From the NCBI GenBank assembly GCA_030530485.1, contig JAUMUX010000001.1:123566-187565 (forward strand): a DNA stretch of 64,000 nt, given 5' to 3'. Shown in pieces: positions 8,260 through 17,540 of this stretch; within the stretch, counting starts at the first letter, position 1; each line of letters begins with the position of its first letter. A program made the translations under genes and the position numbers. The notes below the pieces were generated by a model. That model searched no databases. It was given only the letters and a program-made list of their open reading frames with translations, and was not told the DNA's origin. The DNA comes from a bacterium. GTDB taxonomy: Bacteria > Patescibacteriota > Saccharimonadia > Saccharimonadales > Saccharimonadaceae.

Positions 8260-9009
8260 TCAAATTTTTGCAGGATTTGCCAATTTAAATTTTCGAAAAT
8301 CCCAAATCTCCAGCCAATCTTCGCCTTTCAGCTCGCTCGGCTTTTTAATTTTGAATTTTGCTGGGCAATTTCGCCGATAAAATTCGGGCATGGCAAACAT
8401 TTGGTCGATAAAATCGTTAAATTCGGCCTGCTCTTCTTTCGAAATCAGCGGAATTTCGCGGCGTTTCATTTCGAAAAACACCGTTTCAACCGCTGGCGGC
8501 GGCGTAAAATCATTTTTATGCAGCGGCTTCTTGATTTTGCTTTCGAAAAACGGAAAAGCTTTTGCTCCAAGCGCCGAAGTGAAATTTTGCTCGCCAGCAA
8601 TCAGCTTCCGTGCGAATTGTTTTTGCAAAATCAAATAAATGCTTTTTGGCGGATTTTGAGCATTCAGCAATTTTTGAATAATCGGCGAGCTCAAATGAAA
8701 CGGAATATTGGCGCAAACTTTGTAATTTTCGGGCAGTTTAGCAAGATTAAAATTCAGAAAATCCGCCCTCAAAACTTCAACGTTTTCGAATTTCGAAACA
8801 TTTTTTTGGAGTTTTCGAAAAGTTTCGCCGTCAAATTCGATTGCCAAAACCCGCGCCGATTTTTTACTCAAAGCCAAAGTAAAAACACCGCTACCCGCGC
8901 CAATGTCCAGCGTAAAATCGCGCTTGCGAATATTGCTGTGCCCGACGAGTATCAGCGCAATCCGTGGCGAACGCAAGAAATTCTGAGAAATACGGTGTTT
9001 TCGTGCCAT
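8260..9009 (-). CDS. Erm/KsgA-family rRNA adenine N6-methyltransferase
   Basis: Second KsgA/Erm paralogue in the window (249 residues). It has QNFL near residue 9, the SAM loop DIGAGSG and motif IV NIPFHLSS. The His in motif IV and the compact size favour the Erm side (23S rRNA A2058 methylation, macrolide-lincosamide-streptogramin resistance) over RsmA, whose true copy is at 1130-2002 with NVPYYITS. Its ATG follows the permease stop directly (TAG then ATG), so it is translationally linked to a MacB-like transporter. Assignment to Erm is an inference from motif and context. Confidence 0.75.
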   Translation of the reverse strand: MARKHRISQNFLRSPRIALILVGHSNIRKRDFTLDIGAGSGVFTLALSKKSARVLAIEFDGETFRKLQKNVSKFENVEVLRADFLNFNLAKLPENYKVCANIPFHLSSPIIQKLLNAQNPPKSIYLILQKQFARKLIAGEQNFTSALGAKAFPFFESKIKKPLHKNDFTPPPAVETVFFEMKRREIPLISKEEQAEFNDFIDQMFAMPEFYRRNCPAKFKIKKPSELKGEDWLEIWDFRKFKLANPAKI

Positions 9010-10296
9010 CTATTCGTATCTCAAAGCCTCGATTGGGTCTTTTCGGCTGGCGCTGCGCGAAGGTAGAGTTCCCGCCAAAAACGCCACCAAAGCAATAACC
9101 GTGGTGATAATTAGATTGTGTTGAAGAGTGAATTTAGTTAGCTCAAATCCTTCAAGCCCTTTTAAGAAACTCTCAGCGGCGAAATTGTTTAGCATCGCTC
9201 CCACAGCTATTGCCGCCAAAATTCCCAAAATCGAGCCAATTACGCCAATCAAAATCGCTTCGAAACTGAAAAGTTGGAAGATTTTGCCGTTCGAAAGCCC
9301 CATCGCTTTCATCAAGCCGATTTCGCGAGTTCGTTCGCGCACGCTCATATAAAGCGTGTTGATAATGCCGAAGCTGGCGGCAAGCAAAGCGATTGCGCCA
9401 AACAAAATCAGCGAACCAGTAATCGCATTGACCACATTCATAATTGATTCAACTTGGTCTTGAACAGTGTATGCCGAGTAACCGAGCTTTTCCGCCTCGC
9501 GCTTAACTTTGTCGAGATTCTCCTTCGAAAAATTATTCAGTTTCGCCATAGCGGCAATGCTTTGATTTTTAGCTTCCGCAGGCATACTTTGATTCTGAAA
9601 ATTATACATTTCGTTGAAGCTTGACTCGCTTACAAAAACCATTGCCGATTGGATTAAACTTTTAGAAGTTACGCCCGTGATTTTTTGCGTAAAAATTTTG
9701 GTCTCGCGAGTTAAAGCGTCTGAAAATTGAAACTTCACCTCTTTGCCGATTGCCTCTTCGGCGTTTTTGAAGCCCATCGATTCGAGGTAATCTTGCGAAA
9801 TCGAAATCTCGCCTTTATTTTGTGCCTTTTTGCCCGCAATAAAATCGAGGTCGAAATTATGCCCTTCAATTTCAACTACAAAAGAAGTGATTGTGAATTT
9901 TTTGCCGTCTTGGTATTGAATATAATCAGGATTAGCTACGCGGTAAAACTGAGCATTTTCGATATTTTCGATATTGCTGATTTTTTCGAGGTCTTTCGAA
10001 GTGAGCATTTTGAGATTATTATATCTTGAATTGTCACTGCTCGAAGTTTGTCCTTCTTGATATTCTTGCGGCCCGAAAGATACATTTTGTTCTTGCTTTG
10101 GCTGAAAATAAACGATTGAGCTATCGCCGAAAACAGAAAGTTGCCGAGAAATATAATCATTCACGCCCGCGTTGACCGCCGAAGTTAGCGCGATGGTAAA
10201 AGCGCCGATAAAAATCGCAATCACCGTCAAAAATGTGCGGCCTTTATTGCGCCACAAATTTGAAGCTGAGGTTTTGATAACGTCTAAGAATTTCAT
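9010..10296 (-). CDS. MacB-like ABC transporter permease (FtsX fold)
   Basis: Membrane subunit of a mechanotransmission-type ABC transporter, 428 residues. One transmembrane helix near the N-terminus (about 20-42), a large extracytoplasmic domain, then three helices in the FtsX domain, with the conserved RTREIGLMKAMG segment before the last two helices. The start at 10296 is chosen because ATG overlaps the ATPase stop as TAATG. With the ATPase it should form a complex that extrudes or signals about envelope-active substrates; the partner genes downstream, an Erm-like and an m5U methyltransferase, suggest a role in handling ribosome-targeting compounds. Confidence 0.88.
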   Translation of the reverse strand: MKFLDVIKTSASNLWRNKGRTFLTVIAIFIGAFTIALTSAVNAGVNDYISRQLSVFGDSSIVYFQPKQEQNVSFGPQEYQEGQTSSSDNSRYNNLKMLTSKDLEKISNIENIENAQFYRVANPDYIQYQDGKKFTITSFVVEIEGHNFDLDFIAGKKAQNKGEISISQDYLESMGFKNAEEAIGKEVKFQFSDALTRETKIFTQKITGVTSKSLIQSAMVFVSESSFNEMYNFQNQSMPAEAKNQSIAAMAKLNNFSKENLDKVKREAEKLGYSAYTVQDQVESIMNVVNAITGSLILFGAIALLAASFGIINTLYMSVRERTREIGLMKAMGLSNGKIFQLFSFEAILIGVIGSILGILAAIAVGAMLNNFAAESFLKGLEGFELTKFTLQHNLIITTVIALVAFLAGTLPSRSASRKDPIEALRYE

Positions 10297-10988
10297 TAGT
10301 TTTCTCCTTCTGAGGTGATTTTTCCGTCGCGAATACGAATTTGGCGGTCGCATTTTTGCGCCAAAGTTTCGTCGTGCGTCACGATAATCAGCGTAATACC
10401 TTTTTCTTTATTTAGCCCAAAAAGTAAATCCTCTACCTTTTCACTGGTTTTGGTGTCGAGATTTCCTGTCGGTTCATCGGCGAAAATAATTTTCGGCTGA
10501 TTGGCGATTGCTCGTGCTACACAAACTCGCTGTTTTTGCCCGCCCGAAAGATTCGAAGCTTTATTCGAAGCCTTGTCTTCAAGCTCAACCGCTCGCAGCG
10601 CTTCCATCGCGATTTCTTTGCGCTTTCTGCCACCCACGCCCGCAATTTTGAGCGGCAAAATCACGTTTTGCAGCACTGTATCTTTTGGATTCATAAAAAA
10701 TTGCTGAAATACAAAACCAAAAGTTTGGTTGCGAAGTTTATTTAGCTGGCGTTTTTTCATCTTGGCAATATTTTTGCTGTCAATCAAAATTTCGCCTTCG
10801 CTTGGCTTGTCAAGCGCCGCCAAAAGGTGCATTAAAGTTGATTTTCCGCTTCCCGATTTACCGATAATTGCCACGCTTTCGCCCGCATTTATATCTAAAG
10901 AAACGCCGTTTAAAGCTTTAAAATATGAATTTCCATCGCGATAAACCTTCACCAGATTTTTCACGCTAATTAGCTTTTGTTCTGCCAT
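10296..10988 (-). CDS. ABC transporter ATPase, MacB/LolD type
   Basis: Cytosolic ATPase of 230 residues that powers the neighbouring permease. Walker A GKSGSGKST (about 41-49), Q-loop within FVFQQFFMNP, signature LSGGQKQR and Walker [13 protein letters not shown] are intact. The PTGNLD form and length are typical of the MacB/LolD/FtsE group. A ribosome binding site is weak (GAAAGGAAT before the ATG). It is the first gene of the minus-strand set ATPase, permease, Erm-like, RlmD-like, which ends at the terminator near 6900. Confidence 0.92.
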   Translation of the reverse strand: MAEQKLISVKNLVKVYRDGNSYFKALNGVSLDINAGESVAIIGKSGSGKSTLMHLLAALDKPSEGEILIDSKNIAKMKKRQLNKLRNQTFGFVFQQFFMNPKDTVLQNVILPLKIAGVGGRKRKEIAMEALRAVELEDKASNKASNLSGGQKQRVCVARAIANQPKIIFADEPTGNLDTKTSEKVEDLLFGLNKEKGITLIIVTHDETLAQKCDRQIRIRDGKITSEGEN

Positions 10989-11018
10989 TTTATTCCTTTC
11001 GCAATTTGATTTTTAAGC

Positions 11019-13784
11019 CTAATTGTGGTTAATTTTGATTTCGCCAGAATTTGATTTTTTGGTGCGTGGCTTGCGCCGCCGCTTCTTTTTGGGTTTCGAA
11101 TTTTGGGGAATTTCGACGCCGTTTTCGGCCAAAACTTTCGAAAGGTCTTTCAGCGAATTCGAAGGTTCTTTTTGCTCTGCCGCATTTGGCGAAAGCTTAC
11201 GCGGGTCGATTCGCTCGGCAAAATTAACTTTCTCGGCACTAAACATTGGCTGCGCTGGTTCAAAATTATTTTTCTGGTTTTTTATGCCAGATTTTGGCGC
11301 AGGTTGATTATTGCGCAGCGCGACATTTTGGGTTGGCGCACTCCACTGCAAACCTTGGCGCTCAGCCATCGCTTTGGTCACCAATTTTTGTGGCGGCGCT
11401 AAAATCGCTCGAATTTGCTCTTCGATTTGCGCGCGCGGCGTGCCGTAAATTCGACGGGTGTTTTCGACGATTTTGGCGGTTTGGTCGTTGATTGGCTTCG
11501 GCAAAGTTAAAGTGGTGGCTGAAAAACTCGGGGTTTTTTCGCCGTTGATAACCATATTTATCACGAAGTGGCGATTATTCATTTGCACCAAATCTTGCGC
11601 GTCGAATTGCGGCTCGAATTGTTTAGCCAAAATTGGTGCATCGTCAACCGAAATACGGAATGAAATCATCGAACCGACGTTGCCGAAAACTGCGTCGCGC
11701 ACGCTTTCGGTCATTTGTGAAGTGTATTGGTTGGCGACGGTCAAATTCAAGCCGTATTTTCGCGCCTCAGAAAGAATCACCGCAAAAGAATCGGTTGCGA
11801 AGTTTTGAAATTCGTCAACGTAAAGATAGAATGGTCGGCGGTCTTCGATATTTTTAATATCCGAGCGCGACATCGCCGCCAGCTGAATTTTGGTCACGAG
11901 GAACGAACCAAGAATTGCTGCGTTGTCTTCGCCAATTAAACCTTTCGAAAGATTGACCACCAAAATTTTGCCTTCGTCCATAATTTCGCGAATATTAAAG
12001 GTGGATTTTGGCTGACCAATGATATTACGGATAATTGGGTTGGCGGTAAAAGCTCCCACCTTATTGAGCACCGGCGCGATAGCTTCATTAACCTGTTTTT
12101 CGCCCCATTGGCCAAATTCCTGCTTCCAAAATTGTAAAACCGAGACGTCTTTACAATAAGTGATGGTGTCTTTGCGAAATTCCGCGTCGGTCAAGATGCG
12201 GGTGATGTCGAGCATAGTGGTATCTGGGCGGTCGAGCAGCGCCAAAATCGAATAGCGCAAAATGTATTCGAGGCGCGGGCCCCAAGAATCACCGAACATA
12301 CGCTTCAAAACGCCAATCACCTCAGATGAAATGTTGGATTTTCGACTTGGGTCGGTAACTTCAAGCGGGTTAAAGCCCAGTGGAAATTCGGTATCGGATG
12401 GGTTGAAATAAACCACGTCTTTCAAGCGATTTTCAGGGATAAACTTCATATTATTTTCAGCAAAATCACCGTGTGGGTCGATAATTGCATAGCCTTGATT
12501 GTGGTAAATATCCGAGAGCGCCAAAAGTTCGAGCGTTCCCGATTTACCAGCACCAGTTTGCCCGATGATATAAAGGTGACGCGAGCGGTCGCGACGCAAC
12601 ATACCGAATTGATGATTGATTCCGCGGAAGTTGGTTAAGCCAAACGCCGAGATATTTTCGTCGTGCGCCGGGTCGCCGTTGAGCATTGGTAATTTAGCAG
12701 GCGGCTCAGCAGTTTTGCTCGAAGCCCAAACGATATTCGGCGTTTCCACGTTGGTATGCGGAAGATGCCAAATCGAAGCCAATTCTTGAATATTCAAAAT
12801 AAAACCGCCTTCGAAAAATTCACGATTTTCGAATTTGTCTAATTTCGAACGTTCGAAAGAAGCATTCACCATCTTGAAGCCATTAAGATTGGTGCTGTTG
12901 AACTGTTTGAAAGTTCCCGTGAGCGCTTGAATTTGAAGCCGCGCGGTAGATTCTTCATCACCTAAATAAGCAAAGCGAATTTTAACCCGATAGCCAAGCT
13001 TGGTGGCTTTTTCTTCAGCTTTCGAAACCCGAGTTTTGTCGCGCTCGGATAATTCTTTGGCGCCTTTTTGCTCGCCTGCTTCGGGCGCTTTCCAGAGGGC
13101 TTCAAAAATCTGCAAAAACCATTTCGCATCAAATTTAAACGCTTTTTTGCCGTCTTTAACCGATTTAATCCATTTGTCGGATTCTTTGTGCCAATCATCG
13201 GCGATTGGGCGCACCAAAACTTGCATCCACATTTGTGAATTTGTGCCGTCGAGTTTGGCGAGCGTGCCCGTGATTCCTGCCAGCGGGTCAACTTCAAAGC
13301 CATCGAAAGTTTTAATCGGTAAAGCTTCGTTATCAATTAAATCAATTTCAGCCGAATAAATTACGGGTTTTAAGCGCGCCGTATCGACATAATCTTCTTT
13401 CGCCTCATAAATTTGCACGGTTGGGTATTGCGAATAGATCTGTCCCTCAATGAAGCTCTGCAGGATTTTTGGCGTCCAGACGTAAAAACGAATCGCGCCA
13501 TTGACGGAAACAATTTCGAAACTAACGTGTTCTTGCACGCCACCGTTGTTTTTTAATTCTTGCGCGTCACGCAAAATTCCGTGAATCGAAGCGAGCAATT
13601 GCTCAGCTGCGAGCTCACTTTTATCGTTGGTTTTTGGGATTTCGAGCGCCAGAAGCACTGCATCGGTATTAAGAGTGTTGATTTGGTCGACTTTTTTATA
13701 ATTTTGACGCGTTAAATAAGCCAAAATTAGAACGATTGGAATCCAAACAATCGGGCTAAATAAGAAACTAAAAATTGCTGACAT
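11019..13784 (-). CDS. VirD4/HerA-like membrane-anchored DNA-translocase ATPase
   Basis: Protein of 921 residues related to type IV secretion coupling proteins and HerA/TraM-recognition ATPases. A single N-terminal membrane helix (about 4-24) is followed by a long domain, a P-loop GQTGAGKS near residue 406, IDPHGDF, and a Walker B-like YVDEFQNF; the region ADSRKYGLN-type TraG/TrwB helix follows. The last 30 residues are strongly basic (KKKRRRK). Such genes are usual in Saccharibacteria as part of a reduced type IV secretion or DNA-handling apparatus. No VirB4 or other partner is next to it. It has its own promoter. Confidence 0.8.
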   Translation of the reverse strand: MSAIFSFLFSPIVWIPIVLILAYLTRQNYKKVDQINTLNTDAVLLALEIPKTNDKSELAAEQLLASIHGILRDAQELKNNGGVQEHVSFEIVSVNGAIRFYVWTPKILQSFIEGQIYSQYPTVQIYEAKEDYVDTARLKPVIYSAEIDLIDNEALPIKTFDGFEVDPLAGITGTLAKLDGTNSQMWMQVLVRPIADDWHKESDKWIKSVKDGKKAFKFDAKWFLQIFEALWKAPEAGEQKGAKELSERDKTRVSKAEEKATKLGYRVKIRFAYLGDEESTARLQIQALTGTFKQFNSTNLNGFKMVNASFERSKLDKFENREFFEGGFILNIQELASIWHLPHTNVETPNIVWASSKTAEPPAKLPMLNGDPAHDENISAFGLTNFRGINHQFGMLRRDRSRHLYIIGQTGAGKSGTLELLALSDIYHNQGYAIIDPHGDFAENNMKFIPENRLKDVVYFNPSDTEFPLGFNPLEVTDPSRKSNISSEVIGVLKRMFGDSWGPRLEYILRYSILALLDRPDTTMLDITRILTDAEFRKDTITYCKDVSVLQFWKQEFGQWGEKQVNEAIAPVLNKVGAFTANPIIRNIIGQPKSTFNIREIMDEGKILVVNLSKGLIGEDNAAILGSFLVTKIQLAAMSRSDIKNIEDRRPFYLYVDEFQNFATDSFAVILSEARKYGLNLTVANQYTSQMTESVRDAVFGNVGSMISFRISVDDAPILAKQFEPQFDAQDLVQMNNRHFVINMVINGEKTPSFSATTLTLPKPINDQTAKIVENTRRIYGTPRAQIEEQIRAILAPPQKLVTKAMAERQGLQWSAPTQNVALRNNQPAPKSGIKNQKNNFEPAQPMFSAEKVNFAERIDPRKLSPNAAEQKEPSNSLKDLSKVLAENGVEIPQNSKPKKKRRRKPRTKKSNSGEIKINHN

Positions 13785-13794
13785 AACTGCATTA

Positions 13795-13823
13795 AGTATA
13801 GCATAAAAGGTTTAAAAAATCAA
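13795..13823 (-). promoter_or_regulatory. Promoter of the VirD4-like ATPase
   Basis: TTGATT (13818-13823) and TATACT (13795-13800), spacer 17, minus strand, ten bases before the ATG at 13784 and just after the terminator of the previous gene. Confidence 0.65.
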
Positions 13824-13830
13824 TATAAAA

Positions 13831-13856
13831 GCAAAATGAGCCCGAAGGCTCATTTT
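13831..13856 (-). terminator. Intrinsic terminator after the sigma-4/HARE gene
   Basis: AAAATGAGCC/GGCTCATTTT stem with a TTCG loop on the minus strand, then TTTTGCTTTT; starts three bases after the stop codon. Confidence 0.9.
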
Positions 13857-13858
13857 AG

Positions 13859-14914
13859 TTATTGTTCGGCAAGCCCGTAAGTTGCTTTTGCCACGCGCAC
13901 AAATTCTTTTTTACTTTGAAGATTGAGTAGCACGGTAGTTTCTTTCACTTTGCGCTTTTCGAGCACGCGCTTGACGATTTCGTCGCGGTAAAGCGGTTCG
14001 CCCGCCTCTTTTAGCACCGCCGTGATGGTGTCGGCAACTGTTCCGCGTTTAAAGCCCCAGTCGTCCAGCGCATAAATTCCGCGGCCAATTAGCACGAAGC
14101 GTTTATCTTTGATTAGTTCATTGTGAATCGCTTGAGTGGTTACATTTTTGCGCGAAAAATCACTTTCTCGAATTTGCTCGGCGATTTTCGAAAAATGCAT
14201 TGGCTCTTTTTGCGAATCAAGCACAACGAAGATTTTGTCGCGAATATTTTTTGGATTGACGCTTGGCCATTTTTCCAAACCCCAAAGTCCGTTAAGCGAG
14301 GCAAGTAATTTCGAAACGCTGGCGATAGCTTCGATTTGGCTTGGGTGTTCGTAATCCAAGTTTTCGTCAAGCTGTTCAACGGTCATTGGACTTTTATTCT
14401 TTTTAATGATATTGACAATTCTATCGATAGATGTTTTTATTTCGCGTTCATCGCCATATTCAGCGTTGGCAATCGCCGCAAAATATTTATCATTTTCTTG
14501 CACCACGCTAAGTTTGCTACTGATTTCAGCAATAAAAGAAATTTTCGAAATATCGCTTTCGTCGGCTTTTTTGGCAAGATATTTTTCGCTCAAAGTTTTA
14601 GTTTTTGCAATTCGTCCAGATTCCGCCAAATTGCGAATTAAAACTTTTTCGATTTCCGCCAGATGTTCGATTTCGCCCTTTTCGGCGGCAATTTTCAATC
14701 TGATAAGCGCGGCTTTTTCGAGCTGACGCACTCGCTCGCGCGTAATGCTAAGCCGCTCGCCAATTTGCTCCAAAGTTTCTTTCGGCCCGTTGAGCCCGAA
14801 TCGTCGAATCACGATTTCTTGCTCGCGAGGCTGCTCAATCAATTCAAGCGCTTTTTGAAGTAGAGTCTCAATCAGTTGTAGTTTTTCGTTCTGAATCTGG
14901 TCTTGGTTTTCCAT
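13859..14914 (-). CDS. Sigma-70 region 4 protein with two HARE-HTH domains
   Basis: DNA-binding protein of 351 residues. The N-terminus carries a full sigma region 4 helix-turn-helix (about 28-75; REQEIVIRRFGLNG, then TLEQIGERLSITRERVRQLE) as in primary sigma factors, yet there is no region 2, so it cannot be a complete sigma factor. The C-terminal half holds two winged-helix HARE-HTH modules (about 235-290 and 305-350), the fold also found in the RNA polymerase delta subunit. It is likely an RNA-polymerase-associated or promoter -35-binding regulator. Well-formed ribosome binding site (AAGGAAG) and promoter with a 60-base leader. Confidence 0.82.
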   Translation of the reverse strand: MENQDQIQNEKLQLIETLLQKALELIEQPREQEIVIRRFGLNGPKETLEQIGERLSITRERVRQLEKAALIRLKIAAEKGEIEHLAEIEKVLIRNLAESGRIAKTKTLSEKYLAKKADESDISKISFIAEISSKLSVVQENDKYFAAIANAEYGDEREIKTSIDRIVNIIKKNKSPMTVEQLDENLDYEHPSQIEAIASVSKLLASLNGLWGLEKWPSVNPKNIRDKIFVVLDSQKEPMHFSKIAEQIRESDFSRKNVTTQAIHNELIKDKRFVLIGRGIYALDDWGFKRGTVADTITAVLKEAGEPLYRDEIVKRVLEKRKVKETTVLLNLQSKKEFVRVAKATYGLAEQ

Positions 14915-14962
14915 AACTTCCTTGTGAGTTGGTTAAATTATTATTTTTTGAAATCTAGTATT

Positions 14963-14991
14963 ATTGTAAAATAATACTTAGAAATTGTCAA
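14963..14991 (-). promoter_or_regulatory. Promoter of the sigma-4/HARE gene
   Basis: Minus strand TTGACA (14986-14991) and TACAAT (14963-14968) with 17-base spacing. A leader of about 40-45 bases follows before the ribosome binding site. Confidence 0.8.
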
Positions 14992-15119
14992 TACTCATTT
15001 TCTCTCTTTCGATACTATTATAACACATTTTTGCGAGAAAAAACAAAAAATGCCATAAAAATTTATTTTTTCGAAATTTTATGGCATTATGATTGTGTTT
15101 ATGCTTATTTTATGGTATT

Positions 15120-17471
15120 TTATTTCGAAGATTTTTTCGAAGAAGACTTCCTTTTCGAAACCTTTTTCGCGGTTGATTTTTTACCAGATTTACGTGATTT
15201 TGCAATTTCGAGCAATTCGACAGCTTGCTTTTCGGTGATTTTTTCAATATCTAAATCTTTTGGCAGCATTGCTTTAATTTCGTCGTCGGCAATATATTTG
15301 CGTCCAAATCCACCGCGCGAAATTTTAATTTTGCCATCGTTAAAACGCTTCAAGACTCGCTTTTCGTCGGCTTTAAGTTTTTCTTCATAAAGCATTCGCG
15401 CCTCTTCTTCATTAATATCAAATGGCGACATTGGCTTGATGCTGACAAAAGTGTTTTCAATCTTGATATACGGGCCATATTGACCAATATTCGCGGTGAT
15501 TTCGCGGCCGTCTTCGGTATTGCCAACGGCGCGCGGCAAGGCAAACATTTTGAGCGCTTCCTCAAGGCTCACCGTCTCGATTTTAGCGCCAGCTGGCATT
15601 GCGGCGAATTTGATTTCTTCGCCTTCAACTTGATTATCGCCAAGCTGAATCATCGGTCCGAAACGACCAAAACGGGCAAAAACTTTGCGCCCAGTTTTCG
15701 GGTCGCGACCAAGTTCGCGCGCGGGCACTACTTTATTGCGGTCAATTTCGCCGGAATTTAAAATCAACTGATGAAACGGTTCGTAAAAACTATCCAAAAC
15801 CTCGCGCCGATTTTCTTCACCCACGGCAATTTTGTCGAAATCGTTTTCGAGATTCGCCGTCCAGCCATAATCAACCACTTGGTTGAAATATTCATTCAAG
15901 AAATCGCTCAAAACCTCACCGCTTGGCGTTGGCAGCAATTTGCCTTTGGTTGAGCCAGTTTTTTCTTGCACGATTTCGCGCTTAATTTCATTTTGCGAAA
16001 GCGCAATTTGAATCGCCTCGCGCGGATTTCCCTCGCCCTCGCCCTTCGCCGCATAGCCGCGCGCTTGAATTGTATCAAGAATTGTGGCGTAAGTTGATGG
16101 ACGACCAATGCCCAAATCTTCGAGCTTTTTAACCAGCGAGCCTTCGCTATAGCGAGCGGGCGGTCGCGAGAAAACTTCTTTTGCAATAATTTCGCTAAAA
16201 TTCAAGTTGTCGCCGTTGGCAAGTTCGGGCAAAAATTCATCTTTTTTATTATTCGAATAAACTTTCAAAAATCCATCAAAAACCACCACTTCGCCCTTGG
16301 CTTCGAAAAAGTTTTCGCTATTCGAAATCGCAATTCGAACAGTAGTTTTTTCGATTTTTGCGGGCGCCATTTGGCTGGCGAGCGTGCGGTTGCGAATCAA
16401 ATCGTAAATGCGCTGTTGGTCGGCACTGGAAGAGACTTTTTGATTCGCTATCACGGTTGGGCGAATCGCCTCGTGAGCCTCTTGCGCACCAGCTGATTTT
16501 GTGGCAAAATTACGCGCTTTGTGGTATTTTTCGCCAAAATTCTGCTTGATAAAATCGGCGCTGGTAGCAATCGCAAAACTACTCAAATTCACGCTGTCGG
16601 TTCGCATATAAGTAATGCGTCCAGATTGATAAAGTTTTTGCGCCGCCGCCATCGTGCTTTTAGCCGAAAAACCAAGCCGCGCGTTGGCTTCTTGTTGAAG
16701 CGTGGAAGTGGTAAAAGGCGCACTTGGGTTGCGCGTACCAGGGGTTTTCGAAACGCTGGCCACTTCGAAATCGGCTTTTCGAAGACTTTCGAGAAACTCT
16801 GTTGCGGCTTTTTCACTTTCGAATTTTTTATTTAATTCCGCTTTTAAAACTTCGCCCGAATTTGGCACGATAAAATCGCCCGTAATTTTAAACGAACTTT
16901 TGGCGCCGAATTTTTCAATCTCGCGTTCGCGCTCCACCAGCAATTTCACCGCTGGACTTTGCACGCGCCCCGCACTTTTGCCGCCAGGAACTTTGCGCCA
17001 CACCACTGGGCTCAAATCAAAACCAACCAGCCAATCCAGCGTTTGGCGAGTTTTTTGAGCTTCCACCATTCTCATATCAATAGTGCGCGGATTTTGAATC
17101 GCCTCTTCAATCGCGCTTTTAGTGATTTCGTGAAAAACGATACGCTTGGTGGTTTTGGGGTTTAATTTTAAAACTTCGCAAAGGTGCCACGCAATCGCTT
17201 CTCCTTCGCGGTCTTCATCGGTTGCGAGCCAAATTTCATCGGCTTCTTTCACTGCTTTTCGAAGTTCGCTCACCACTTTTTTCTTGCCCGATTCAACTTC
17301 GAAAGTAATTTTATAGTCGTTGTTTGTTTCGATTGGTCGTCCGCCGTCTTTATTTTTTTTGGCAATCTGACGAATATGCCCCACGCTGGACATCACTTTA
17401 AAATCTTTGCCGAGATATTTTTCGATAGTTTTTGCCTTGGCAGGGCTCTCTACGATTACTAAATTTTTCAT
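15120..17471 (-). CDS. topA: DNA topoisomerase I (type IA)
   Basis: Relaxes negative supercoils. Toprim domain at the N-terminus (VIVESPAKAKTIEKYLG), the central type IA core with catalytic tyrosine in ITYMRTDS and, instead of the C4 zinc ribbons of E. coli TopA, C-terminal repeat domains (FGRFGPMIQLGDN and IGQYGPYIKIENT patterns) and a lysine/serine-rich tail. 783 residues from the ATG at 17471, which follows a TAAAAT by about eleven bases. A longer frame from 17492 would start upstream of the probable transcription start. Confidence 0.95.
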   Translation of the reverse strand: MKNLVIVESPAKAKTIEKYLGKDFKVMSSVGHIRQIAKKNKDGGRPIETNNDYKITFEVESGKKKVVSELRKAVKEADEIWLATDEDREGEAIAWHLCEVLKLNPKTTKRIVFHEITKSAIEEAIQNPRTIDMRMVEAQKTRQTLDWLVGFDLSPVVWRKVPGGKSAGRVQSPAVKLLVEREREIEKFGAKSSFKITGDFIVPNSGEVLKAELNKKFESEKAATEFLESLRKADFEVASVSKTPGTRNPSAPFTTSTLQQEANARLGFSAKSTMAAAQKLYQSGRITYMRTDSVNLSSFAIATSADFIKQNFGEKYHKARNFATKSAGAQEAHEAIRPTVIANQKVSSSADQQRIYDLIRNRTLASQMAPAKIEKTTVRIAISNSENFFEAKGEVVVFDGFLKVYSNNKKDEFLPELANGDNLNFSEIIAKEVFSRPPARYSEGSLVKKLEDLGIGRPSTYATILDTIQARGYAAKGEGEGNPREAIQIALSQNEIKREIVQEKTGSTKGKLLPTPSGEVLSDFLNEYFNQVVDYGWTANLENDFDKIAVGEENRREVLDSFYEPFHQLILNSGEIDRNKVVPARELGRDPKTGRKVFARFGRFGPMIQLGDNQVEGEEIKFAAMPAGAKIETVSLEEALKMFALPRAVGNTEDGREITANIGQYGPYIKIENTFVSIKPMSPFDINEEEARMLYEEKLKADEKRVLKRFNDGKIKISRGGFGRKYIADDEIKAMLPKDLDIEKITEKQAVELLEIAKSRKSGKKSTAKKVSKRKSSSKKSSK

Positions 17472-17540
17472 AAGCTTGATATATTTTAACACGATTTTTT
17501 CGCCAGCGCAAATTTTAAAAAAGTCAAAGATAAGGTTTGT

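Noticed and set aside
8260..9009. A duplicate of rsmA
   Set aside because: Motif IV (NIPFHLSS) and size differ from the RsmA at 1130-2002 and fit Erm better; context with an efflux transporter agrees.
15480..15953. Long open frames opposite topA and many other genes
   Set aside because: They mirror the codon pattern of the real gene (TTCGAA-rich frames stay open on both strands), lack ribosome binding sites and have no protein-like composition.
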